Shown here piece after piece: positions 44,119 through 52,120 of a stretch of 64,000 nt of DNA. Below the pieces are notes generated by a model. The model was not told the DNA's origin, did no database searches, and saw only the letters and a program-made list of their open reading frames with translations. Origin of the DNA: Phaeobacter cretensis (lineage in GTDB: Bacteria > Pseudomonadota > Alphaproteobacteria > Rhodobacterales > Rhodobacteraceae). Where the stretch lies: NCBI RefSeq assembly GCF_047372505.1, contig NZ_JBKBEU010000001.1:3286001-3350000 (forward strand), in the 5' to 3' direction. A program made the translations under genes and the position numbers. How positions within the stretch are numbered: the first letter of the stretch is position 1; the number at the start of each line of letters is the position of its first letter.

Positions 44119-45581
44119 GATAGCTCCATTTCGTAAGGGTGCTCCGCAATTGGCCAAATCGAGCGTGTCAGGTTCCTGTACTTTGTTGTGGCTGGGCTGT
44201 TGGGATAGGGGCCATCAACTGCGGCATAGATGATCTCAGCCGCCACCTCGGCAAACGCGCCGTGGAAATGGTTCGTTGATTTAACAACGAGGACCTTTCT
44301 CTGAGTGATGTCGATGCCAAGATTGGTGAATAAGTCGGGGGAAAACGCTTGGCTGCGATTTGAGTTGAGCACAACTTCAATGCCACCGAGGCGGACCACA
44401 GAACTATCGCCAAGAGGCACAATGGACGCGCCAAAACTCTGAACAGCGTTTCGTTGGTTTTTGATGACGGTTACTGTGGCATCGACTGGATGCCCGGCAT
44501 GAGCTGAAGTTTTTCCCCCAAAACGCAAATCCAATACGGCACCCTCACCTGCCGCATGACAAAGACGTACGGCCATCGGATCCCAAATCGTTCCAAACAC
44601 CACCGAGGTCATGTTCTGCGATATCGCTTCGTGCAACATCAATGTGGAATCTCCGGCCACTCCGCCGCCGGGATTGTCCCAAACGTCTGCGACAACCACT
44701 GGCCCTGTATCTGATGCGCGTGCAGCCTTGAGTGCGTGCTTGGCTGATAAGAACTCGGGCTTTGTATGCCCCCGAAAGGAATAAAGTTCACGGCCAAGTT
44801 CCCCTGCAATCCGATCTGCTCTGGAGGCGTCATTGTCCGTGATTACAATGATTTTTGCGCCAAGATCAGGAGAGTCACCTGCCATAAACCCATGGATCGC
44901 AGAGACGGAAAGAACCTCGCCTGACTGCTCTAGCGCGATCATTTTGTCGACAAAACCACGCATGGGCGCGCGACTGGTTGGCAAAACGTCAATCATGCGC
45001 GCATCAAATACAGAAATTGCCGGGGAAATGTCCCCATGGGCCGCGCGCAACGTCAGGTTAACGCATGCTTCACCGGTCTCGACAAAGTCGGTGTGGGGGA
45101 ATTCTTTGAAAACGGTGATGATATCCGCGTTTTCTACTCTTTTTTGGCTCAAATGGCTGTGGGGATCAAAGCTTACGCCGATTTTCGCTTTAGGGCCCGC
45201 AATTTTGCGTGCTTCCTCGATCAACTCACCTTCACAATCAACAGTGCCATCCGCAATCATCGCGCCGTGCAGGCCAAGGACGACGGCATCCACAGGAACC
45301 GCTGTACGCAGTTGATCAAGCACTTCGTCACGAAGGTGCGCCCAGGTTTTTGCATTTACCAAACCGCCGGGTTCTGCCCATGTTGCAGTGCCTTCGATCA
45401 GGTCAATCTCGCCGGTCACAGCGCGCTTGCGCAGTGCAGGGAAAACGGCGCTGCAAAGGGTTGGGGTCTCGGGATGTGCTCCGGGCGCGGCATAAAAGCT
45501 CTGCTCGAAATCCGCGAAATCGGTTCGGAGCGGCGAAAAGGTATTCGTCTCGGTAGCGATTGAAGCGCAAAAAACCCGCAT
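44115..45581 (-). CDS. M81 family metallopeptidase (MlrC-like)
   Basis: 488 residues. Typical N-terminus VFCASIATETNTFSPLRTDF, then VVLGLHGAMIADGTVDCEGE near 98-117 and a metal-type VSFDPHSHLSQK near 137-148. The C-terminal domain has VVVADVWDNPGGGVAGDSTL near 294-313 and VVKSTNHFHGAFA near 428. M81 enzymes are zinc amidohydrolases named for MlrC, which cleaves small degraded microcystin peptides. No signal peptide, so it acts in the cytoplasm on an imported compound. It lies between the transporter and the PLP enzyme, suggesting it removes an amide-linked group first. Confidence 0.9.
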   Translation of the reverse strand: MRVFCASIATETNTFSPLRTDFADFEQSFYAAPGAHPETPTLCSAVFPALRKRAVTGEIDLIEGTATWAEPGGLVNAKTWAHLRDEVLDQLRTAVPVDAVVLGLHGAMIADGTVDCEGELIEEARKIAGPKAKIGVSFDPHSHLSQKRVENADIITVFKEFPHTDFVETGEACVNLTLRAAHGDISPAISVFDARMIDVLPTSRAPMRGFVDKMIALEQSGEVLSVSAIHGFMAGDSPDLGAKIIVITDNDASRADRIAGELGRELYSFRGHTKPEFLSAKHALKAARASDTGPVVVADVWDNPGGGVAGDSTLMLHEAISQNMTSVVFGTIWDPMAVRLCHAAGEGAVLDLRFGGKTSAHAGHPVDATVTVIKNQRNAVQSFGASIVPLGDSSVVRLGGIEVVLNSNRSQAFSPDLFTNLGIDITQRKVLVVKSTNHFHGAFAEVAAEIIYAAVDGPYPNSPATTKYRNLTRSIWPIAEHPYEMELS

Positions 45582-45605
45582 ACGTTCGTCCTTGGGAAAT
45601 GGATA

Positions 45606-45640
45606 GCCCCGTCTCCGCAGATTTTGCGCAGGGACGGGGC
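45606..45640 (-). other. Intercistronic stem-loop after dctP
   Basis: GCCCCGTC (45606-45613) pairs with GACGGGGC (45633-45640) around an inner GC-rich loop, within the 65-bp dctP-M81 gap. No T-run. Such stems often stabilise the upstream binding-protein mRNA. Confidence 0.55.
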
Positions 45641-45646
45641 GATAGA

Positions 45647-46684
45647 TTAGTCGAGGTAGGCGTTTGCATTTGCCGCTGCGACGGCTTCTTTGAACGATAC
45701 CAAAAGCGCTTGTGCGCCTTCATCCATATTGTCAGCGACATGGGCTTCAAACGCGGGCTGAGCGGCACCAGCCATTGCAGCACGTTGTTCTGCAGTCAGA
45801 GCTGTCACCTCAATCTGGTTCATCAAGCCCGCAAGGCCGCGATCAGACGCTTCGATGATCCGACTGAGGCCACGGCTTGCGGTTACGCAGTTTTCGGCCG
45901 CTGTGTGGATCGTTGCGCGTTCCGCATCTGTCAGACCCTCATAAAAGTCACGGTTCATCATGAAGCTGTAGGGTGAGAACAGGTGATTTGTCAGCGTCAT
46001 GTAGTCCTGAACTTCTGCGAAGTTCGCAAAGGAAATGATCGGCACAGGGTTCATCTGGCCATCGATCACACCGGTTTGCAGGCCGGAATAAACCTCACCC
46101 CAAGACAATGGATAGGCTTCGGCACCCAATGACTGCATGATCGTCTGGTGAGACGGCAGTGTCATTGTACGAACGCGGATGCCGTCGAAATCTTCCAGAT
46201 TAGCAATCGGGCGCTTCGAGTTCGTGACAGCAAAGAAGCCACCCGTGTCAGGGAAGCCCAGCACAACAACGCCCGACAGCTCGGCCTCGATGTCTGCCTT
46301 CAAAGCTTCGCCGAATGGACCGTCAAAGACTTCGTAGGTTGCAGCGTTGCCATCAAATGCGAAAGGCAGATTCAGTACATCAATACGCGGGTAGTAGCTG
46401 GCGAGCGCGCCTGTTGATGTCAACGTTGCCTGAATGACACCGTCCCGAAGCTGTTGAACATGTTCAGCAGCAGAGCCAAGCTGGTTTGAGCCAAACACTT
46501 CGACGCTGACAGAGCCATTGGTGTCAGCGGTCACGATGTTTGAAAACACAGCCGTACAGGCATGAGCGGGGTTTTCGAATGGGTCGGTTTTGTTGTCATG
46601 CCCAAAGCGAATAACGCTTTCAGCGGATGCGACGCTCGCCACAAGTGTGGCCGCAATGGCCAAGCCCGAGATCGTAGTTTTCAT
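45647..46684 (-). CDS. dctP: TRAP transporter substrate-binding protein DctP
   Basis: 345 residues with a signal peptide (1-21, ending SVASAES). VIRFGHDNKTDPFENPAHAC begins the mature domain. ANLEDFDGIRVRTMTLPSHQTIMQSLGAEA near 152-181 and WGEVYSGLQTGVIDGQMNPV near 185-204 are hallmark DctP stretches, including the arginine that binds the substrate carboxylate. The ligand is therefore an organic acid, consistent with a sugar acid. GGAGG precedes the ATG. Third gene of the operon after dctQ and dctM. Confidence 0.94.
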   Translation of the reverse strand: MKTTISGLAIAATLVASVASAESVIRFGHDNKTDPFENPAHACTAVFSNIVTADTNGSVSVEVFGSNQLGSAAEHVQQLRDGVIQATLTSTGALASYYPRIDVLNLPFAFDGNAATYEVFDGPFGEALKADIEAELSGVVVLGFPDTGGFFAVTNSKRPIANLEDFDGIRVRTMTLPSHQTIMQSLGAEAYPLSWGEVYSGLQTGVIDGQMNPVPIISFANFAEVQDYMTLTNHLFSPYSFMMNRDFYEGLTDAERATIHTAAENCVTASRGLSRIIEASDRGLAGLMNQIEVTALTAEQRAAMAGAAQPAFEAHVADNMDEGAQALLVSFKEAVAAANANAYLD

Positions 46685-46734
46685 AGTTTCCTCCAGTTGG
46701 TTTTGGTCGATTTCAGTTTAGGTTTGGTTGAGAT

Positions 46735-48018
46735 TTACTGTGCGTATCCCAACAGGCGGGGCAGCCACATCGCCGCGTCCTCCCAGAAGGCAAAAGCGAA
46801 CAGGATGGCGATTTCCGCCACAAGGAACGGAAACAACTTGATCGAGATCCGTTCCAGCTTTTCGCCGGTCACCGAGGAGAGGACGAACAGACAGGCCCCG
46901 ACCGGGGGCGTCATGAGCGAGATGTTGAGCGCCAGCACAAAAATGATCCCTGCGTGGATCGGCTCAAGTCCTACACTTTCGGTCAGTGGCACAAGCACCG
47001 GCGCGAGAATGATCAGGATCGCTGTGATATCCATCACCATGCCCACAACCAGCAGCAACCCGATGATGATGGCGATGACCATATAGCGGTTGTCAGATAG
47101 GCTGAGCACCGTTTCTGCGATCAGCTGCGGAATGCGTTCAAAGCTCATCCACCATCCCAGAATTCCCGCAAAGGCGATGATGACAAAGATGACACCCATG
47201 ATCCGGGCTGTCCGCACCAGCATTCCGTAGAACCCCCGGAACGTTAGTGTGCGATAGATGAAAACACCGATGAACAATGCATAGGCCACGGCGATGGATG
47301 CGGCCTCGGTCGGGGTCACGATCCCGCCCAAAATACCGCCCAAAATGATGACCGGCATTGCGAGAGCCGTCAGTGATGATTTGAACGTGTCCCAGATTTC
47401 ACGAGGGGTTGCACCACGTTGCGCTTTGGGCAGGTTTTCGCGTTTTCCGCCAATCGCAATCACACCCATGCAGACAATACAGATGACCATGCCGGGCAGC
47501 ACGCCAGCGGCAAACAGCCCTGCGATGGAAACGCCCATAAGTGATCCGTAGACGACCATCAGGCCCGAGGGAGGGATTGTTGGCCCGATGATCGACCCGG
47601 CTGCCGTCACAGCGCAGGCGTAATCGCGCTTGTACCCTTCTTTCACCATTGCCGGGACCAATGTGCGGCCAAAGGCAGCCGCATCAGCCGTGGCCGATCC
47701 AGTCAGCCCCGCAAAAAACACGGACGCGAGCATATTGGTATGCGCTAGACCGCCACGAAACCGCCCCACCAGAACCTGCGCCAGTTTGACCAGACGGCTG
47801 GTGATGCCGATGTCATTCATGATTTCACCTGCGAGGATGAAAAACGGCATGGCGAGGAATGGGAAAATATTCAGACCATTGAAGATCTTGCTCGGCCCGA
47901 TGGCAAGGAAATTGCCACCACCCATGTCGATCAACCCGACAACACCTGCTATGCCAATCGCGAACCCGATGGGCAGCCCAAATAAAGCCAGCGCAACAAA
48001 TGTTATGGCGACAATCAT
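46735..48018 (-). CDS. dctM: TRAP transporter large permease DctM
   Basis: 427 residues from ATG 48018, one base after the dctQ stop, with a G-rich ribosome binding site. About twelve to thirteen membrane helices. Family motifs: LAMPFFILAGEIMNDIGITSRL near 55-76, then GLTGSATADAAAFGRTLVPAM near 100-120 and LALNISLMTPPVGACLFVLSSV near 355-376. It is the sodium-coupled transport subunit that works with DctP and DctQ. Confidence 0.95.
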   Translation of the reverse strand: MIVAITFVALALFGLPIGFAIGIAGVVGLIDMGGGNFLAIGPSKIFNGLNIFPFLAMPFFILAGEIMNDIGITSRLVKLAQVLVGRFRGGLAHTNMLASVFFAGLTGSATADAAAFGRTLVPAMVKEGYKRDYACAVTAAGSIIGPTIPPSGLMVVYGSLMGVSIAGLFAAGVLPGMVICIVCMGVIAIGGKRENLPKAQRGATPREIWDTFKSSLTALAMPVIILGGILGGIVTPTEAASIAVAYALFIGVFIYRTLTFRGFYGMLVRTARIMGVIFVIIAFAGILGWWMSFERIPQLIAETVLSLSDNRYMVIAIIIGLLLVVGMVMDITAILIILAPVLVPLTESVGLEPIHAGIIFVLALNISLMTPPVGACLFVLSSVTGEKLERISIKLFPFLVAEIAILFAFAFWEDAAMWLPRLLGYAQ

Positions 48019-48019
48019 C

Positions 48020-48541
48020 TTAGCCCCCCTCAGTCTGGTTGATGTCGACAACTGGCGGGCGGTCGATATGGGTGCCAAGATCGCGGATCAGAACCAGCAC
48101 GATCTGCACAACGCACAAGACAGCGGCAACTGGGATCGCGCCGTAGAATGGCGCAAGGCTAACGCCAAAAATCATCGCCTCTCGAGACACGCCACTTTGC
48201 GCAAATCCAATGCCGAAATACGCCACGTAGAGGAAAAGCAGCAATGTCAGAACGTCCATCACGATCAAAAGCAAGCGGCGCAATGCTTTGGGGAAGGCGT
48301 TGAGGAAGGCGGTCAAACCGATGTGTTCACGGCGTGATATCCCCGACGAGACCGCGAGCATTGCCGCCCAAATCATCAGGTAGCGTGCGATTACTTCAGG
48401 CCAAGGAAGTTGCCAATGAAAATAGTAGCGATCCATCACCCCAAGCCAAACATCGAGGACCAGAGCCAACATCAACATTGCAACAATCGCCTCTACGGCT
48501 TTGTTGATTTGCAAACTCCAAATAGCCGCTTTCTGTTGCAT
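48020..48541 (-). CDS. dctQ: TRAP transporter small permease DctQ
   Basis: 173 residues from ATG 48541, which has GGGAGG 7 bases upstream; longer in-frame starts lack such a site. Four membrane helices. LPWPEVIARYLMIWAAMLAVSSGISRREHIGL near 45-76 is the DctQ signature (W.E...RY...W...LG....R...H). First gene of the operon, about 185 bp from the divergent RpiR gene. Confidence 0.93.
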   Translation of the reverse strand: MQQKAAIWSLQINKAVEAIVAMLMLALVLDVWLGVMDRYYFHWQLPWPEVIARYLMIWAAMLAVSSGISRREHIGLTAFLNAFPKALRRLLLIVMDVLTLLLFLYVAYFGIGFAQSGVSREAMIFGVSLAPFYGAIPVAAVLCVVQIVLVLIRDLGTHIDRPPVVDINQTEGG

Positions 48542-48650
48542 GAAACGCCTCCCAACGATTCTGTAACTTTGTTTCATAGGATCGCATGTGGCGGAAAAAA
48601 TCAATCTACAAGTGTTCCTAAGTTTCACTTCGGCGCCTAATATTGACTGA

Positions 48651-48688
48651 TACACCAATTATCTGTGACAACTCTTTATATTGGTGTA
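48651..48688. promoter_or_regulatory. Inverted repeat in the rpiR-dctQ gap, candidate RpiR operator
   Basis: TACACCAAT (48651-48659) and ATTGGTGTA (48680-48688) form a perfect 9-bp inverted repeat with 20 bp between the arms, near the middle of the divergent gap. It could serve both directions. Confidence 0.6.
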
Positions 48689-48725
48689 ACTAAAGTACGT
48701 ATCAAGTTTACATGAGGGCTCAAAA

Positions 48726-49649
48726 TTGCCAGGGCAGACAATCAAGGACATGCGACCCCGAAACAACATCTCTGGTCCTGTTGACGTAATTTCGGCGCTT
48801 CAGCTCCATGACGGAAAGCTTGCGACGCAAGAACAGCGCGTCGCAAACTATGTTAAAGAAAATCTGGAAGACATCAGCAGCATGGCGATCTCTGATCTGG
48901 CCCGGCACTGTCAGGTCAGCAAACCGACTGTGATCCGGTTTTGTCGGACTTTGGGGTGCGAGGGATATCGAGAGTTTAAGCTTCGGCTCGCTCAGAACCT
49001 TGCTGTCAGCTTGCAATATCTGTCGCCTGACGCGTTGAAGCCAACCGAAACTGGCGCCAGCGCAATTGATCAGGTTTTTGGAGCAGTTCATGCGAACGCC
49101 ATGGCCATGCGTGAACAACTGGATCAGAGTCTTTTCAGTGAGGCAAAATTGGCGCTTCTTGGCACACGCAACCTTCTGTTCGCAGGTATCGGTGGAGGGT
49201 CTTCCGCGGTATCACAAGAGGGCGCAAACAGGTTCTTCCGTCTGGGAATTCCTGCGGTTGCAACCAGTGACAGCTACATTCTTCAAATGCGTGCGGCGAC
49301 ATTGAATCAAAGCGATGTCTTGTTCGTAATCTCAGCCAGCGGCGAAGCAGATGCTATTGTCGGCGCGGTCGAGATTGCCAACAACTATGGCGCAACGACA
49401 ATTTGCGTGACGACACCTGGAACCCGGCTTGCCAAAACCGCAACCATACCGCTTTTGGTGAATTTACCTGAAGACCAAAACATCCATAAACCCACGGCGT
49501 CGCGATATATTCACATGATGATTGTTGATGCCTTGGCCCTTGCGGTTGCGCAACAGCGGGCTCAGGAAACGACTGAAAATTTGCGACGGATACGGGCGTC
49601 CCTAACTGCATATCACGGAAGGACAGGTCCTCAGCCATTGGGGGATTGA
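48726..49649 (+). CDS. MurR/RpiR family transcriptional regulator
   Basis: 307 residues. The N-terminal HTH (about 25-95) has ISDLARHCQVSKPTVIRFCR. The SIS domain (about 135-265) contains NLLFAGIGGGSSAVSQEGAN and DVLFVISASGEADAIVGAVE, which bind phosphosugars. The likely start is TTG at 48726, since GAGGG sits 7 bases before it; the ATG at 48750 has only a badly spaced AAGGA. It is divergent from the TRAP/sugar-acid operon and most likely controls it in response to a phosphorylated intermediate. Confidence 0.92.
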   Translation: MPGQTIKDMRPRNNISGPVDVISALQLHDGKLATQEQRVANYVKENLEDISSMAISDLARHCQVSKPTVIRFCRTLGCEGYREFKLRLAQNLAVSLQYLSPDALKPTETGASAIDQVFGAVHANAMAMREQLDQSLFSEAKLALLGTRNLLFAGIGGGSSAVSQEGANRFFRLGIPAVATSDSYILQMRAATLNQSDVLFVISASGEADAIVGAVEIANNYGATTICVTTPGTRLAKTATIPLLVNLPEDQNIHKPTASRYIHMMIVDALALAVAQQRAQETTENLRRIRASLTAYHGRTGPQPLGD

Positions 49650-50117
49650 GGCAACGTCGAAGGCTAGCCAACTTCAGGCTCATCATCCATCTGGTTTCCT
49701 GTACGGGTTGCCGTCACAAGAATGATCACTGGTTCCAAATGAACATACCCAAATAGTGCAAAAATGGAGCGAATAGGCTCTTAGCCTATAAATGTACTAG
49801 CAGTTGTAGTGAGTGCTAGCGCGATATACATCGACCATTCGAACCAATGCTATCGTCTCGTCGATAGCGCGTGCTGATTTCAGAGAATATAGCCCGCCAG
49901 ATCAAAGCTGAATGCCCGTTCTGGGGCAACTCACAGCATTGCAAAGGGCGCCGTGCTGCGAATGAAACAAGTGCTGCGTTAGCGAAGTCCGAGAAACCAA
50001 GGTAGGTTTTGTGCCGCACTGCGGACACTGCTTTTATCTAAATACTAGCAGCTGCAAGGCGATTAATACTGCCTGATCGACAAACACATGCGGCCCCATA
50101 GGCTTCATAAATTCAGA
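49650..50117. other. Spacer of about 470 bp with repeats, right edge of the catabolic block
   Basis: Contains a hairpin GCTATCG/CGATAGC (49849-49868) and two related 13-mers, ACTAGCAGTTGTA at 49796 and ACTAGCAGCTGCA at 50044, about 250 bp apart in direct orientation. A 70-codon frame inside it looks spurious. No gene can be supported. Confidence 0.45.
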
Positions 50118-50540
50118 TCAATCCGCGTCGTCGCGTCCAGGCTCGTCAGGGTCGCTGGAAAACAGTGCGATCTTGTTGCCTTGAGGGTCGCGAAGATAGC
50201 CGACATAGAAGTTAGGGCCATATGCGGCACGGAACCCGGGCTGGCCCTCGTCAGAACCACCAGCGGCAAGCGCCGCGGCGTGAAGGTCACGAACCTGCAG
50301 CTGGCTACGTGCCTCAAAGGCTACCATGGTCCCGTTCCCAGCCGAGGCGGGCTGCCCGTCGAAGGTCGGTTTGACGTATAAATCGGGCAGAGTAAACGGT
50401 TGCCCCGGCTGTCTGGGCAGTGCACAGCTTAGGCCCTCAGGACCTTCCTCCAGCTTATAGTCAAGCGCAGGCAGGAAGGCAGAATAAAACCGTTTCGCGC
50501 GCGCGATGTCATCGGCGCCAATCGTGACATAGGCAATCAT
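50118..50540 (-). CDS. VOC family (glyoxalase-like) protein
   Basis: 140 residues with two beta-alpha-beta-beta-beta units. VTIGADDIARAKRFYSAFLPAL near 5-26 is the typical first unit (D..RA..FY...), and NFYVGYLRDPQGNKIALFSS near 109-128 ends the second with the E/N metal position changed to Asn-Lys. Members include dioxygenases, glyoxalases and resistance proteins, and function cannot be assigned. About 65 bp after xth on the same strand. Confidence 0.87.
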   Translation of the reverse strand: MIAYVTIGADDIARAKRFYSAFLPALDYKLEEGPEGLSCALPRQPGQPFTLPDLYVKPTFDGQPASAGNGTMVAFEARSQLQVRDLHAAALAAGGSDEGQPGFRAAYGPNFYVGYLRDPQGNKIALFSSDPDEPGRDDAD

Positions 50541-50606
50541 AGCGTAAGACGTTCCTGACGGTTTGTTAGCGGCGGGTAAGCGCCCTCATAATAAGCGATA
50601 TGCTGG

Positions 50607-51413
50607 TCAAAGATCCAGATCGACCCAAACCGGCACGTGATCCGATGGTTTGTCACGACCACGCACATCCTTGTCGATCTGACAGTCGCGCAGCAGGTCG
50701 GCTGCTTGCGGGCTCAGCAGGAAGTGGTCAATGCGGATACCATTGTCGCGGTTCCAGGCCCCGGCCTGATAGTCCCAAAATGAATAATGCCCCGGTCCAT
50801 GATGGCGGGCCCGAAACGCCTCGGTAAAACCAAGCGCAACAATCCGCTGGAACGCGGCCCGGCTTTCGGGACGGTAGAGCGCGTCATCTTTCCAAGCGCT
50901 AGGTGTTTTTGCGTCTTCGGCTTGCGGGATTATATTGTAGTCCCCTGCCATCAGTGCAGGCATCTCGGTCGCCAACAGGTCCTTGGCACGCTGCCGCAGC
51001 CGTTCCATCCAGGCCAGTTTATAGGCGTATTTTCCGCCCTCAACCGGCTGGCCATCGGTGTCTAGCTCAACCGGGTTGCCATTTGGCAGATACAGCCCGC
51101 AGATGCGGATCGCCTGTTTGCCAACCACCGTGGCTTCGATCCAGCGCGCCTGTTCGTCGCTATCGTCGCCGGGCAGACCGCGACGAACGTCTTCGAGCGG
51201 CAACTTTGACAGGATCGCCACGCCGTTAAAACTCTTTTGCCCGTGGGTTTCGACATTGTAACCGCGATCCTCAAACAGCTCGCGCGGAAAGGCCTCGTCG
51301 ACGGACTTGATTTCCTGCAGCACCACCACATCAGGCTGTGCCTCGTCCAGCCATTCGGGCAGCGCATTGATGCGTGCCTTGACGCCATTGATGTTGAAGG
51401 TGGCGATTTTCAT
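50607..51413 (-). CDS. xth: Exodeoxyribonuclease III
   Basis: 268 residues from ATG 51413 (AGGAG, spacing 8). KIATFNINGVKARINALPEW is the standard start. VVLQEIKSVDEAFP holds the metal-binding Glu, LMAGDYNIIP the catalytic Asp-x-Asn, and IRIDHFLLS and KPSDHVPVWVDLDL the C-terminal Asp-His pair. Removes AP sites and 3' blocks during base excision repair. Confidence 0.96.
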   Translation of the reverse strand: MKIATFNINGVKARINALPEWLDEAQPDVVVLQEIKSVDEAFPRELFEDRGYNVETHGQKSFNGVAILSKLPLEDVRRGLPGDDSDEQARWIEATVVGKQAIRICGLYLPNGNPVELDTDGQPVEGGKYAYKLAWMERLRQRAKDLLATEMPALMAGDYNIIPQAEDAKTPSAWKDDALYRPESRAAFQRIVALGFTEAFRARHHGPGHYSFWDYQAGAWNRDNGIRIDHFLLSPQAADLLRDCQIDKDVRGRDKPSDHVPVWVDLDL

Positions 51414-51800
51414 ATCCGGTCTCCTGCCTGTCTGGCCCAGGATGGGGGCGTCCGATCTATCGCCCAATACGGGCAAGGGGGCAAGAGCGCGACCGATGCG
51501 GCGCGCGAATCAACTAGCGGACAGCGAGTGCGCCGACGGACCCGCACGAGACGCGATTTGCATGATTGCAGCGTGATTGTCGCTGCGTGCTGTATGTCTT
51601 TGTAGTTATGAGGGTGTGGATATATCTGTGATTAATCTGTGTAGAAGCGGGATATGTGACAATTAAACAATATCCTATAGCGCCTTTCTCAACCATTTCC
51701 GCATCATAAAAACAACCAAAAGGCGTGTTTGCCTATTGCTGAACAGGCATCACGTGCCAAACGTCGTCAGGTGTTTTTCACCTAGAACGGGAGACGATCC
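51414..51800. other. 387-bp leader/spacer before the FSSGS peptide gene
   Basis: No gene seen. AT-rich part at 51600-51720 with inverted repeat GGATAT (51650-51655)/ATATCC (51670-51675). Near the peptide gene lie an imperfect stem within 51722-51757 (GCCT/AGGC core) and a small hairpin AGGTG-TTTTT-CACCT at 51769-51783. This suggests a structured 5' leader. Confidence 0.45.
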
Positions 51801-52037
51801 ATGACCACATCCGCGCTACGCCGTCAGGCAACTGCCCAGCATCAAAAACCTCAGACAACCGACCTCCACACCGGCTTCGGGGCCGAGATGTTCTCATCAG
51901 GGTCACTGTGCCGCGAAGCCCAGGGTGATATGGTCGAAGGGGCCGGGACGTCGCTGTTTTCCTCCGGTTCTGCTCCCCAGGATGATCGTACCATGTCGAC
52001 TGGTGCCGCCACAGGTCTGTTCTCTTCGGGCAGTTAA
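51801..52037 (+). CDS. Small three-repeat FSSGS protein, possible precursor peptide
   Basis: 78 residues, soluble, no signal peptide. Three repeats end in the same pentapeptide: GFGAEMFSSGS (25-35), GAGTSLFSSGS (47-57) and GAATGLFSSGS (68-78). The spacing is 21-22 residues and the last repeat is exactly the C-terminus. The codons for FSSGS differ between copies, so the repeat is kept at protein level. One cysteine (37). A clear GGAG lies 8 bases before the ATG. I recall roseobacter homologues labelled as uncharacterised. Leader plus repeated core is the layout of some multi-core RiPP precursors, but no cleavage or modification motif is known. Confidence 0.8.
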   Translation: MTTSALRRQATAQHQKPQTTDLHTGFGAEMFSSGSLCREAQGDMVEGAGTSLFSSGSAPQDDRTMSTGAATGLFSSGS

Positions 52038-52120
52038 AGCCTGATCCCTCAGCTCGCCGGTCATCCAGATGGCCATTTGCCTGGCTTGCCGGGGGACGCT
52101 AGCCAGCCGGTTTTCCAATC

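Noticed and set aside
49816..50028. 70-codon minus-strand frame
   Set aside because: Lies in degenerate spacer with a hairpin inside it; no ribosome binding site or family.
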